Source of the DNA: Paramecium octaurelia
Taxonomy: Eukaryota > Ciliophora > Oligohymenophorea > Peniculida > Parameciidae
Length of the DNA: 64,000 nucleotides
Reading direction: 5' to 3'
NCBI GenBank assembly: GCA_905182995.1
Contig: CAJJDP010000002.1
Span: forward strand, 124,001 to 188,000
Shown: positions 50,829 through 63,526 of the stretch, piece after piece
Layout: the number at the start of each line of letters is the position of its first letter
How positions within the stretch are numbered: the first letter of the stretch is position 1
Notes under the pieces: model-generated
The model's input: the letters and a program-made list of their open reading frames with translations, nothing else
What the model was told of the DNA's origin: nothing
Database searches by the model: none
Translations under genes and position numbers: made by a program

Positions 50829-52233
50829 TATTAATTTAAATTTTAATAATAAGTAAGAAGTTAAATCATCAATTACAAAACATATTCAATCCAAAGTCTG
50901 GATTTCAAATATAAGCTGCTAGACTTGGGAAGACAAACTAATTTTCTAAATCTTTCATTATATCTAATTTTACTTTAGATTTTCTTTGAATTTAGTGTTT
51001 AGAAAAGGAGAGAAGAAATCTAATGGCTACATTATTAAAACATTATAATATCAATTATATTAAGCAATATATCCTTATTTTATACATTCTTATTCATTAA
51101 AAGTAATTTCAAACGAAACCCATGCATATTTAATCTTATTTAGCCAATTTCTTGAATTTTGGTCGTATAGATTTATGCTATAATTTTAGCTCTAAATTCA
51201 ATTTTTTTTAATCTCAGAACTTTGTGAATTAGTGTTTAATTAATTTAATATGATTAAAATTATCTGTTTACTTATTATGGTGATGATAAAACTATTTAGC
51301 TAAAAGTAATTTGAAATATAAATATTATACTTAATAAAACTCGATATACCTTCTTACTAAATTAGTTCTGAATTAAACTCTAATTCTTCATTAACTCATA
51401 ATTGAACTCTTATTATTTTGAATAACTCTTTTTGTCTTGCTTATAGAATTACCTATTCTTAAGAAACTTAATTTTGTAATTAAAGCTTCGTTTCCTCATT
51501 ATTTCAAAGTTTACTGAATGTATTTGCCTTTAAAGGAGACTCTAAAATTGCTAAAGCTAAGATTTGCGATAAATATACTAAATTTAGGATTTATTGGCAA
51601 AATTTCCCTTTTTATTAGCATAATCAATATGGAATTGAATTTTTATTCAATATTCTACCAAAAAAGAGATAACTTGATTGTAGACTTAAATAAAATCTTT
51701 TGATAAAGTTAAATTCAAATTTAAGTAATTGATATATATATCAGATCTATTAAAATCGAATTTTCTTTTTTTTCAACTCATTTTTATTATATCAACATTT
51801 CTAAAATTAATTAACAATGATTTTTTTTCATTAATTATACTAATTCTGTGTTCTTTCTGACTTAATTCAATATCTTTAAATAGATCATTTATTATAACAT
51901 TACAATGATATGAATTAGGATTTATATTTTAACAATCTTTTTATTCTAAAAATATTGAATATGGTGTCCTTTTTAGCAATATGAAAAATCTGGTTCCCAA
52001 AAATTTTCAATCTAAATTAAGATTATGGAAATTTTGATTTAGTTTGATCCTTTTAATCTAAAGGATTTATTATTTCATACATTATTTCAATAGTTAAGTA
52101 TTCATTATTAAATTATCTAGTTATAAGTATTATTCAATATATGGAGTAAAACTTAGATCACCAATAATTATAACTTGAAAACATGAAATCAAATAAACAT
52201 TTTATTTTAATATTTTATTAATTATATATCCAT
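50829..52233. other. Long AT-rich region with no firm gene
   Basis: About 1.4 kb, very poor in G+C. On the minus strand a frame without TGA runs from about 51.7 kb to 50.8 kb and is described separately. No other gene, RNA or repeat was seen. It contains the promoter of the kinesin gene at its left edge. Confidence 0.45.
51290..51499 (-). CDS. Doubtful small basic ORF
   Basis: Within the long TGA-free minus-strand frame an ATG at 51499 opens MRKRSFNYKIKFLKNRQFYK and continues Lys/Gln/Ser-rich for about 50 codons, then becomes hydrophobic (VLLSIIFIFQITF). The charge-rich start looks more like coding sequence than its surroundings. A GTATAT intron donor follows, but no convincing acceptor. It may be a degraded or fast-evolving gene, or chance. 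The end coordinate is approximate. Confidence 0.2.
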
Positions 52234-52484
52234 TCATTTTTTTTATGCTGCTTTCTTTGAATTAGCTTTTTTGGCTTGCTTGTTTCTTCTGTTTTATCTT
52301 GGTAATTTTCTTTATCCAGCGCTTGGTTAAGTAGTAGCTTAAGCCTCAGCAACTGCAGCCTTGATTGTTCTAGTTTATCTTGGGCCAGCTGGTTTTTTTG
52401 CAATTTTTTTAGTGGCTATTCAAATTAAACTAAAACTATACCTGCTTTAGGAGCTTTCTTTTAAGTTTTAGCTTGTCTTCCCAT
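52234..52484 (-). CDS. Small Lys/Ala/Gln-rich basic protein, 74 residues
   Basis: One 26-nt intron (52416-52441) separates exon 1 (MGRQAKTQKKAPKA) from exon 2, which starts TKKIAKKPAGPRQTRTIKAA and ends QAKKANSKKAAQKK. The composition is almost only Lys, Ala, Gln, Arg, Thr and Pro with no hydrophobic core. Ciliate linker histones lack the globular domain and look like this, so an H1-like or other chromatin protein is possible; a ribosome-associated basic peptide is the alternative. It stands alone in a gene-poor stretch. Confidence 0.65.
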
Positions 52485-53555
52485 TTGTTTATTATTAATA
52501 TTGAAAATTCTTATTCTTTGATTAAGAATGAAATTTCACAATTTTATATTAATTTTGATTGGATAATTTATATAATAATCGAATAAAAAGCACTCTGTGT
52601 TCTTAAATCTACAAATATTTTGATTTTTTATTGGAATCTAGTTTAAACCTAAATAACCTCTTTAGTACAATTAGGTTATAATGAAAAGTTGCTTGGTTCA
52701 ATAGTTTCTAATCTCATTTAAAAATGTTAGTATCGTAACTAAGAATGATTACCTTATTATTGTTTGTATCATAAATTTAAAATGAGAAATATTATAACTT
52801 GGCGTTATTAGTAATTTTAAACTTGCTAAACGGGAAGTACAGATGATATAATAAAAATAAATAATGTTATTGACTATTGTTAATAGGGTTTAATGTTTAA
52901 ATCAAACAAAAAACTATGTTGAGATCTTTAACGTTGAATTTTGTTAATTTTAATCCAAAGTAAAACCCTTTAAATTTGATTTAGGGATTCAAACTTTTTA
53001 ATTCTTTTAATTTTCATCGAAAAATAGGAATTTTAATTTTCAATAAAGTTTAAATTTAAAGAAGAGAGAGAAATACTTTAATATCAATTATGAACTTGAA
53101 ATTATTTTAATAAAGGTTTACAAAAATGGCTATTCTTTTTATAAAGATTATAAATATGATTTAATTTAATATTCGTCTACTTAAAATTAGTAAAATAATG
53201 TTGAAATTAGGATTTCAATATAAGAGGATATAAAAGATAAATAAATTTTCTTTTCCAATCAATTATGAGCTCAAAGAAATTTCAAAATGGGGATGAATCT
53301 TGCAAAGAATGAAAGACTTAAGATGATGGATTAGTGTTAACGAATTGAGGAGAGATAAAAAGTGCGTAATTTAATATTTAATAATAAATATATTTCGTAT
53401 TTTTGATTCGAGATTTCGATCAAATTACGAATTATCGTAAATATATAATTAGTCTTGATGTTTAAGGTGCAATAAAGAATTATTATAAAATGATATTATA
53501 ATCATTCTTGATATAGTTTATGTGAATAAATTTAATATTTAATATCTTTAATTCG
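52485..53555. other. AT-rich region upstream of OGDH
   Basis: About 1.07 kb without a credible frame on either strand. The only ATG frame tried, near 53.27 kb, ends after 15 codons. Promoters of the basic protein gene and of OGDH should lie at its two ends. Confidence 0.45.
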
Positions 53556-56500
53556 ATGATAAGAGCCTCAAATAAAGTGATCAGATATTCTTTTTCGGCA
53601 ACATATGTTAGTGGGTTGTTTGAACATTGGTAAAAGAACCCTTAATCAGTTCCTGAAGGATGGAGACAATATTTTAGCGAGCAAGTTTGCTTTAGTGTTA
53701 TTAATAGATTAATGGTGGAGCAGGTGTCTAAGGCACAACATCTTTGAATCCATTGGATCATGCTAAACAAATATAATTGCTATATCGCACTTATTATATG
53801 TTTAGAATGTTTTTCGTATGCGGACATTAATTGGCTGATTTAGATCCATTAAGTAATCTAATATTGTGATTTATTATTAGATCTACCTCACACAAAGGAG
53901 TACGGGAGAGTGAAGGGCTCAAGACCAGAGATGACTTTGGATAGTTTTGGGTTTAAGAAGGAAGAATTGGATATCCCAATTTATTTTGGAAATAAGGATT
54001 AAAGATCATTTATCTATGTAATTTATGATTGTTATGAATAGCCATTTATGGAAGCTAAGGAGGAATGGACAATCAGAGAAATCTATGATAGATTATCTTA
54101 AATCTACACAAAAAAATATGGGGTTGAATACATTCACATGGTATCGACAGAATAAAAACATTGGGTTGAACAAGAAATGGATAGAATAGCATAATGGAAA
54201 CCAAGTAAAGAGACTTAAACAGCAACTTGGTAGAGATTAGCTAGAGTTGACTTATTTAATGAGTTTCTTAAAAACAGATTCACAACAAGCAAAAGATTTG
54301 GAATTGAAGGCACAGACACATTAATTGTAGGTTTAGAAGCACTTGTAGATTAATGTGCTCAAAATAAGGTTGAACATATCATTGTGGGAATGGCTCACAG
54401 AGGAAGATTAAGCACATTAGCTAATGTATTTAAGAAACCATTAGAAATAATATTTGCAGAATTCTAAAATAAATACAGTAAAGAAATAGAAGAATCATGG
54501 GGTAATATTGGAGATGTGAAATATCATTTGGGAGTCACAAGAGATTAATAATTCCCAGATGGACATCACATCAGAATGACAATGTTACCAAATCCATCTC
54601 ATTTAGAAGCTGTCAATCCAGTTGTACAAGGTAAGACTAGGGCATTGTAAGATATTTGTGGCAATAAACAAAACTGTTTAGGTATCATCATTCACGGAGA
54701 TGCTGCTATGGCTGGCTAAGGAGTTGTCTATGAATCATTATAACTTGAAAATTTGACAGGATATTCAAATGAAGGTGTTATCCATGTTGTGGTTAATAAT
54801 CAAATTGGATTTACTACAACTCCAATTGACAGTAGATCTGGATTATATTGTACAGATGTTGCCAAGGCTATTGATGTACCTATTATTCATGTGAATGCTG
54901 ATGATCCTGATCTTGTAGAGGAAATATTCAAAATTGCTGTTAGATTCAGATAGCAATTTAAAAAGGATATTGTCATTGATTTGATTGGATATAGAAGATA
55001 TGGTCATAATGAATAAGATTAACCTGCATTCACTCAACCATAAATGTACGAAATCATTAATAAATAAAAACCTGTATTCTAATTATACGATCAATAATTA
55101 AGAAAAAATGGAGTTATTACAGATGATTTTGCAAACACTGAAATTAAGAAGTTAAACAATATTCTTGAAACTGCTTATAAAAACATCTAAAAGGAGACTT
55201 TCGATAAAGTACATTGGGTACCTAAGCCATGGGAAAAAATTTAATAAGTGACCAAATGGGGAAAGGTTAAGGATACTGGTGTTGCTCTGAAGGATTTATT
55301 GGAATTGAACGAGAAAGTTAATAAATTACCTGCTGAGTTAACTGTTCATCCATAAGTTAAGAGAATTTATGAGCAAAGAAAGTAGTCTATTGAATAAGGA
55401 AAAGGCATCGACTTTGGTACAGCTGAAGCTTTGGCTTTTGGTACCTTATTACATGAAGGATTCAGCATAAGATTGAGTGGTCAAGATTGTGAAAGAGGAA
55501 CCTTCTCATAAAGACATGCAGTCATTAATGATCAAAAGAAAGATGTTAAATATTATCCACTTAGAAATTAAATACCTGCTGGAGGACATAATAGATTTGA
55601 AGTTTACAATTCTCCATTGTCAGAGTACGGAGTCTTAGGATTCGAATACGGATATTCTCAATCTAATCCTAATGTTCTGACAATTTGGGAAGGACAATTT
55701 GGAGATTTTGCTAATGGTGCTTAAATTATGATTGACAATTTCATTACTTCAGGTGAATCTAAATGGAATGTACCCTCAGGACTTGTTATGATGTTGCCTC
55801 ATGGATTAGATGGTCAAGGACCTGAACATTCCAGTGGAAGAATGGAAAGATATTTATAATTAATGGATGATGATCCTAACATTGTATTTTAGATGAAAGA
55901 GTAGAGAATTAAAAGACAAATTCTCGATTCTAATTTCTAAGTTTGTGTCTGTTCCAACCCTTCCAATTATTTCCACTCTCTACGTAGGTAACTAAGAAGA
56001 GACTTTAGAAAACCTTTAATTTTATTCAATTCTAAAAGATTACTTAAATTTTCTAAGGCAACTTCTGACATTTCTCTTTTCCTTGAAGGCACTAGATTCC
56101 ATAGATTGATTCCTGATACTCACGAAGAAATTAAGGCTCCTAAAGAAATATCAAAGGTTGTCATTTGCTATGGTTAAGTTTATTATGACATCTTATAGAA
56201 AAGACAAGACACAAAACGAAATGTAAATAATTTTTAAATAACTTTAGGATGTTGCCATTGTTAGAGTAGAATAATTGGCACCTTTCCCATATGACCATTT
56301 CAGAGTAGTTGCTTAATAATATGAGAATGCAGAATTTGTATTTTGTTAAGAAGAGCATTAAAACTCAGGTGCTTGGCAATATCTAGAACCAAGAATTTAA
56401 AATGTACTATCAGAATTTATCTTAGGTTTTATCCTTGCTACATCAATAAGGAAAAATTAAACATCAATATTTAACATTTTGTGGTAGAAGACCTTCAGCA

Positions 56501-56572
56501 TCAACAGCAAGTGGATCACCAACTGTACACAAATAAGAATTAGAAAAGCTTTTAAGTATACTCTTTTAATGA
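53556..56572 (+). CDS. OGDH: 2-oxoglutarate dehydrogenase E1 component
   Basis: A 971-residue thiamine-diphosphate enzyme of the TCA cycle that decarboxylates 2-oxoglutarate in the mitochondrial matrix. Introns of 23, 28, 25 and 25 nt. The start [20 protein letters not shown] is a presequence and is followed by [21 protein letters not shown] typical of E1o. ThDP- and substrate-site motifs are present: [77 protein letters not shown], then [15 protein letters not shown] and [20 protein letters not shown]. The C-terminus has [20 protein letters not shown]-type residues, with F in place of the first Y. It converges with TAF7; stops are 20 bp apart. Confidence 0.97.
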
Positions 56573-56592
56573 GTGTATATTTATTGAATAGA

Positions 56593-57111
56593 TCAAAACT
56601 TATTGTATCTTTTCTTTCCTTTCTTTCCATCATCTGACCCATTTTCTTCCTCCTCTGCTTATTTCATGAATTCTGATTGGATTGAATGTAATTCTCTCTC
56701 AACTCTTTGAATTTCCCCAATGTCAATTTAAGGTTATTTACGATGAAAATCCTTTCTGATATCATAAGTAGGTGGTGTCAGTCCACTGTCACAAACTACT
56801 TTATCTCCGCATTATCTTGTATTGCTTGTCTTTCCCACCCAAATCATTTAGCTGATATCATTTGACTTATATAAATTTATATAATCCTTAGATTTATAAC
56901 TCTCTGTTATGGTTGGCAAATCAACTAATACGCCTTTATCTTGGTATTTCAAACTGTTTATTGATACATCAAATTCCATTCCTTTTCCAATTTTTGGTTC
57001 AATTGTGATTGGTAATTGTTAATTATTTGCAAATGACTCTCTAATTTTCTCTGCTATTTATGGGGGGAATCTGATTATGAGTTAATTCTCTATTTCGTAT
57101 ATTTTTGACAT
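56593..57111 (-). CDS. TAF7: TFIID subunit TAF7
   Basis: A 172-residue, intronless protein. The TAFII55 N-terminal domain is recognisable: ENQLIIRFPPQIAEKIRE, then VLVDLPTITESYKSKDYINL and YKSNDISQMIWVG, followed by GLTPPTYDIRKDFHRK. TAF7 binds TAF1 within the general transcription factor TFIID and restrains its activity. The protein is short compared with animal TAF7 (about 350) and keeps mainly this domain plus a basic tail (DDGKKGKKRYNKF). Confidence 0.92.
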
Positions 57112-57204
57112 GAATAAGTATTTATTTATATTTAATATATAATATAAATCAATGCATTTTTTCATCAAATTTATGGAATTAATTAATAAATAATTATTAT
57201 AATT

Positions 57205-57606
57205 ATGTCGAATGATAATGATAAGAAAAATGGAAAGGAAAAGGAGGAGTAATATTATCGCTACCCAAAATCCTTTTTAAAAGATATCTTTATAGCTTTA
57301 CATTCCTTTGATAATCCAGAGAGAGATGAACATGAAGAATTTATAGATATTGAAATGAAATACGATTTGTTTAGTTATGCTTATAAGGGTATAGCTGATA
57401 TTGAGTTGAAATTTATGAAAAGTTCTGAAGAGTATTTGAAATTGAAAAGTATCGAAAAGTGTAAAGAAACCCCTAAATACACTTGGATGTAAAATATATA
57501 TAGAAATAATATGATAAATAAGGAAGATGATATGTTAGCTTGTGAAAAATGGGTGATTGATATTAATGGTTAAAGAGAAGTCTCCTATGAAGTAACAGTA
57601 TTATGA
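57205..57606 (+). CDS. Small hypothetical protein, 133 residues
   Basis: An intronless frame, charged and Lys/Glu/Tyr-rich. It begins MSNDNDKKNGKEKEEQYYRY and contains DIEMKYDLFSYAYKGIADIE and CEKWVIDINGQREVSYEV. No domain was recognised. It is divergent from TAF7 with 93 bp between the starts, so the two may share a promoter region. Confidence 0.7.
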
Positions 57607-57732
57607 TTACAAAATTAGTTGGAATTTTTTTAATCACAAAAGGATAAGTTTTATTCAATTATATATCCACCAACAACTTTGAAGTTTTTTTATTATATGT
57701 TTAAAAATTATTGAGTTAAATATTATTTCTGT

Positions 57733-57773
57733 TTATATAATAATAATAATATATATATATATAATAATAATTA
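57733..57773. repeat. AT/ATA microsatellite
   Basis: A run of TAA repeats, then TA repeats, then TAA repeats again. It is in the short gap between the stops of two convergent genes, so it lies in their 3' UTRs. Confidence 0.7.
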
Positions 57774-59723
57774 TCAAAACTATTTGTCCTTTTTCAGTTG
57801 ATTAATTTATTCTGAAAAAGATACTTCTTTACCTTTCTTTTTCTTTTTAATTTGTCCATCAGTTGATTATTTCTTTGATGATTAATATTGCTATAATTGT
57901 TAGGAATCATCCTAATCAATAACTTAAAAATTGGATTCTTTCATTTATTATTAATACTATTATTGTTACAATTATTATTGCTATTACTATTGCTAATATG
58001 ATGAATGATATTATTATGTTGGTTTATACTTGGATAATGTAACAAACTGTTACTTTTCTTCCTCCTCCTTTTTTGATATTTTTTTTTATCGAGGATTGTT
58101 ATTACCATTATTATTGTTGTTTAGGTGATTTAAGATATCGACATTATCTCCTACAATTCTGTTGGCTGATATTCCCTATTATGATTGTGTGTGCAACTCA
58201 AAAGGGGTCAACAATATAGGCACTTGAAAATAATATTGCTTAGCTTAAGTTGAGTATTGACTGCCTTCATTAGTAATGATGGATAAATTGGATATGTTGG
58301 AATTAGGATGATTTTGAAAGATACTTCATATAACATAAAGATACTTGTTAATGTTGGCTCCACTCAAGGCAAGATATGGGGATAAATCAACTCTAATAAA
58401 GTTAAGATGAAAACTTACAATAATCTCCCTAGTCGATCAGCTAAAGGGGCTAATTAGGCAGCCAGCAAGGAAGTCTCATAATAAGCATAGTTTTCCTTAA
58501 ATTCTTTGGAAATGTTGGCTGCATCTCTTTGGTTGTCAACTGACATGTCTTGACTACTGTTCTCCTCTTCTTCTGCAATATTTTCAGCCATCATTGTATT
58601 ATGATTATGGCCAATAAAATAAGTAGTTAATTTAGAGATATCAGATCTAATTAGTTCAACAAAATACTTCATTGATTTAATGGATGATGTTTCATAATCA
58701 ATAGATATCTTATCGGATTTCATGGACTTCATCGATTTCAGAGAGGTAACATCATCTTATTTCTCCACCTTTTCTTCTTGAATCCTTCTTTGTTCCTCAA
58801 TCATACCAGTTATCAGATTAGACATATCAGCCTTTTTGTTTTATGGTATTGATTTGTCTTCGACACTATCTGCCAATCTAGACATCATATTGCCAGCTCT
58901 GGATAACAACATAGCTGTTTAACCCAGCAGTTCACTAAAGGTCCACAACTATTGTTATTCGTGGTTATTTAAGATAGGAGACATGTGATAGGTCTTTTGG
59001 ATGGTGTGGGATCTGAACAAAGCTAATCTTATAGAGGGAACTCCTATCCATTCTTCTCCATTTTAATGAATTATCAGGACTTGATTTTATTATTTTTAGC
59101 CAATATAACCTTCAACCCATTCACCATAGGAATCCTTAAAATCGATCCATTAACCTAGTTCAAAGTCTTTCTAGGCAAATATTTGGCCTTGTTCGATGAC
59201 TTCAGCCACTGTATTGAATGATTATAAAAGATTATGTAAAGTCATGACATTTTGTTATAATGAATTCCTTGTAGGCAATTATGAAAATCCATGTAACCTT
59301 TGCTATAGAACCTTTTTTCTAGAGTTTCTTCTGCTCTCTTGTACATCGACTGAATATTTACTATTTAAATACAACTATTTCTATTATCGTGCTCATCGAT
59401 TGAACTAGTAGATAGCCCTCTATTTAAAGGAGATGATTCAAATTCAGGCATATTGGCAACCAAATGAACAACGCATTAATCCTCAATGTTCAAAGAAACC
59501 AAAGTATCCTCATTGATAAGTTACCTTCCCTTAAATAATAATCTCTATCTCGATGATGGGATGGTTGAAGACTTGGCTAATCATGATAAGTTACTATTTC
59601 GATTAAATTTTTAAGATCGTTCACAGTAGAGCTTTATTTAATTCGAACATCTAGAGTATGATTATCTAAAGTCTTTATTTTCACGCAGATTTCTTCATTA
59701 AATTATTCATCTTTTAAATTCAT
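57774..59723 (-). CDS. Ubiquitin-like-domain protein with poly-Gln tract
   Basis: A 617-residue protein with introns of 23, 26, 26 and 21 nt. The N-terminal 85 residues are ubiquitin-like: CVKIKTLDNHTLDVRIKQSS, TVNDLKNLIE, then RLLFKGRQLINEDTLVSL and DQCVVHLV, as in ubiquilin/BAG6 proteins. A second conserved-looking segment includes WIDFKDSYGEWVEGYIG and NGEEWIGVPSIRLALFRSHT. Acidic and helical parts follow. Near residues 520-570 is a Gln-rich run encoded mainly by TAA, TAG and CAA, then a Lys-rich end. BAG6-type quality control of proteins is a possible role. Its ATG overlaps the TGA of the upstream gene on the same strand. Confidence 0.78.
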
Positions 59724-60230
59724 TTATTATATTTTAATTTATATGCTTTATCAAAGTCTAAAGTTTATTTTTCTCTCTTCTTCTTAACCTTCTTAACTTT
59801 ACCCTTATCATATTCTTTATCATAGGCATCCTTCACTTTAACCTACTCATCTACATCATCCTAAGCCAATTGGAAGATTCTTTCTCTTTTGATGATTTTT
59901 ATTTTCTTTCCAAGTAATAGCTTTTTAACTTTATTTTTTCTACTCTTCAATTTATTAAATCTACAAATAATATGTATTCTTGTACAATTTTAAGTATTTT
60001 TTATGGTTTACTTTTATAACAATAGTTTGCTTTTGTATTTTTTTCTTAAGAGTTTTCTTTTTGCTAAACTCATTTTATATTTCACTTTTGATTTTCCTTC
60101 TATCTTCTTCTGTAAGATTTCTCTTCTTTTATGGTAATTGATTCTTTAACTATAAATGCTACTGTTCCTTTCCCCCTATCGTATATGAATAAATGAATTC
60201 AACTGGTTAATAAATTTAATTAACAATCAT
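59720..60230 (-). CDS. Lys/Arg-rich protein, possibly nucleolar
   Basis: A 161-residue protein with one 25-nt intron. After a short N-terminus (MIVNQIYQPVEFIYSYTIGG) it is strongly basic: LTEEDRRKIKSEIQNEFSKK, KKKTLKKKIQKQ, KSRKNKVKKLLLGKKIKIIK and KGKVKKVKKKREKQT. The composition suits a ribosome-biogenesis factor, but no family signature was found. The start is the only ATG upstream of the conserved-looking part. Its TGA (59722-59720) overlaps the ATG of the next gene (59723-59721). Confidence 0.68.
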
Positions 60231-60272
60231 AAAATAATTATCAATCAAATTATAAGATTGTAAATTGTGTTT

Positions 60273-60673
60273 TCAACAGGCACAAGCATTATAATATTTG
60301 ATTCCTACCAATTTTCTACATCTTGGACATATTTGCCTTCTGTCTTTGCAGGCAGTTGAATAATAAGGGATTAGACAACCGAAAAGGTTGAGAATAAAAA
60401 ATAGAAGAAATGCACAAAGAAATGTTTAACCCGAAGCCTAATATTCACAAGAGGAAACTGAATCCATTTTGCAATGATGACAATAGAAAAGAGTGGGTCC
60501 TTCATGATCTTAAATTGTTTAATTCATCATATACCATCAAGTTCTGTTGGAAGATTCATCTGATTCTCAACTCCTTATGAACTCAAGTAATCCCCATTAG
60601 TTAAAATATTAGCCTTAGTTATGTCATTTTCAAAACCAATATTTAATTAATATGGATCAACTCTCTTATTCAT
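60273..60673 (-). CDS. LITAF-domain membrane protein
   Basis: A 124-residue protein with one 26-nt intron. The LITAF domain spans about residues 53-124: the first zinc knuckle FYCHHCKM, a hydrophobic hairpin that inserts into one leaflet (TFLCAFLLFFILNLFGCLIP), and the second knuckle CPRCRKLVG. LITAF proteins sit on the cytosolic face of late endosome and lysosome membranes and are monotopic. The N-terminal 50 residues are polar and unconserved. It ends with an extra CAC after the domain. Confidence 0.87.
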
Positions 60674-60758
60674 TATAATATTATTTCAATGAAGAATACG
60701 CAATAAAGAGAATAATACTTGAAAATATCCTTTTTATTAATTACATAATTCCAATCCC

Positions 60759-63292
60759 TCACTACGATTCTTAATTGATACTGTCTTTAATTCTATCTCT
60801 AAATGAATAGACCTTAAACTAGACACCGTCACCTTTAAAAAACTTATTCTAAAATTCTACCCTATAATCTAAATGACTCATAATTACCAGTGCAATCTTA
60901 AGGAATGCAGAAAACATTCCATACTGTCCATGCACATCAGAACACCAAAAGTTATCAAAGCCCAAAATGGATACCCTATCATTAAACTAATTGCTTATCC
61001 ATGATTAATTGGTTGTACGAGCAACAATTCAAAAAAAACTTGTGAAAGTTATGAATGAGCTAAACTTAATGCCCATAATCTTAAGTAACTTGCTGTATTT
61101 GAGATAACCCCAAGCACATATTCCAATGTTTCAATGGTTTCATGGACTATCATATCTTCAATGCCTTAATGTGAATTATGCTCTTTTTATTATATATGCA
61201 CTTTTGATTCTTGCATTCCTTTATTCTATTTTAGTTCTATTTACTCATGACTATAAGAACTAGTTTAGATCATTTCAACTCCGGATTCTTCAATTAATTA
61301 TCCATAATCTACTCTGTGAGACTTAAGTTTATCCTTACTTTGTAAATGACTTTTCTTTCCTATCAGATGACTGATAATTGAGGGTAGCCACATCCAAGGT
61401 ATTGTGATGATTGAAATTACTAGAAGCTAAATAACAAACATACTTAAAAGACAATATTAAACATAGTTTTAAGAGTCCCCTTCCCACATTTAAGGCCCTG
61501 ATACTCTCCCTAAATTCAAAATCATTGATATCATTGTAGTGATTATACTTGGGGCATTTTATGGCTCAAAAGGTGTCAACCATTTGTATATTATCAAAAA
61601 TACCATATACCCAATTGTGCATATCAAAAATAATAATTATGGAATGAATTTACAGGTTAATCGTAGCCAATCCTCCTAAAATAGATAATTTAAACCACTC
61701 AAAGAGACACCCAATAACATATGACAAAATGCAATTATGATGCTTAACTTCATTTTAAATGAATCGTTGAATTCTAAATGGCCTCCCCACATTGGATCAA
61801 TTCCAAATGGGTATACACATTTTCCCTCTTATCTTAAACAAGTTTCAAATAGGTCTAAAGATAAACTCAAATAATCATTATAAATTAGTCCTGAATAAAA
61901 GCTAAATAAACCCATCAATATGATCAGATATCTTAGATTATAGAATGATTTATTTTTAAACAAACACAGATAAGATCCAAACATGAATAATACAAATCCA
62001 TGACCTATATCTCCAAACATTACTCCAAATAAAAATGGAAATGTAATTATTGTTATTATTGCAGGATTTATCTCTTGATATCTTGGTATCCCATACGTAT
62101 TGACTATCTCTTAGAAGATGGAAGTGAACTCATTTAGTTTGAAATATGTGGGTTTCTAAAGAAAATCAGGAGGACTCCTTTAGGCTAACTAGCCTCCAGG
62201 ATTATTCGATTGCTATTCCTTTATCACTTGAATAGTTTGCTCTAATTGTTAAATATCTTTTGTTGGAACCCACAGTTCTCCTAGGAACAATCTGCCTTGC
62301 ATTTTTAACTTATTCAGCTCTTTGTAAAGTTCCTTTTCTTTGATTAAATAAAACTTATAATATTCTATCAAAGGTAATCCATTTCTTATTACTAACATAT
62401 TTGATATGCATTAGCATAGTTAATTCTGAGTCATTTTTATAAGCTATATTCTGTATTGTAATTTACATTAATATATTCAGCTTTTTTATTCTTCAATTCA
62501 TATAACTTTTTCTCGAATTCCAAGAGATTCTAAGGCAAAGCAAACTTTCCTAAGGATACCTATTCTACAATTTTTTGGATCTTTTATTTTCCGTAATTTC
62601 CTATGTTGGGAAATAAAACAATGAAAATTGATTGCTTCTCATTCATCCTCTTCAAATGAACATAGGAGTTTCCTTTGGTCACTCTAAATATTACTCGATG
62701 GAATCTATTCTACTAAACATAAATACTATAATTATTCTAGATTTTTAAGTATCCCAACATAGTATTCAAATTTTGAGGCCTATTAATTTTGAAATACATT
62801 CTCCCCTAAATACCTTTGACTTTCTATTAAAATTTCAATGTAATTTTATATGTATTCTGATTAATCAATAAGTTATTCAAGATGCTTATTTTATTCCTGA
62901 AAAGATGAAGTTCTTTTGTTTATGTCTTCTTCAATCTTATCAAGATAGGTATGAGTATGTAGATTTTGCTAGAAACAATAAATATATTCCATAGAATACT
63001 TGATTTGTAAACTATTTCAAATTCCCTTTTTTATAATTGGAGAGCAAGTTTAAATTCTTTGCTACTTGGAGCATGTTTTCAATTTTTACTATTAAGTCAT
63101 CACATCTAAAGAGTTAGTATATATGATTTACCTTTTAACATAATTTGCAAATGGTCTATTGATTAAGGCTTCATTAGGATTATGATCAATAATTTCCACT
63201 TTACTTAAATAACCCAATTAATCCATGATAGTCCATGCACTGTCTTGGGGCATTACTAACTAGAAATAACTCATTTCTTGTGATCTGAACAT
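60759..63292 (-). CDS. V-type H+-ATPase V0 subunit a
   Basis: An 801-residue proton-channel subunit of the V-ATPase, acting in contractile vacuole, phagosome and other acidic membranes. Five introns (26, 31, 22, 23 and 26 nt). The N-terminal cytosolic domain starts [15 protein letters not shown] and includes [14 protein letters not shown]. The membrane half starts near [20 protein letters not shown]. The essential arginine lies in [20 protein letters not shown], and the C-terminus [20 protein letters not shown] is diagnostic. Paramecium is known to have many a-subunit isoforms; which one this is cannot be told here. Confidence 0.96.
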
Positions 63293-63526
63293 CTTTTATA
63301 ATATTATAAATTTTATAAAATGTAAAATTAAAACTCATTGCAACTGTCCGAAATTCAAACTATATGTCTTTATAAAATAAGTCAACACATACAAATTCTT
63401 TAAAAAATAGTTCATTAAATATATGGTATGCACAGATTTTATAAATATTATTGGAAAATTAATTGTGTATATTTTATAATTAAATTTACACAAAAATTTT
63501 CCGCTTTTAGCTATTAAAAATAAATA

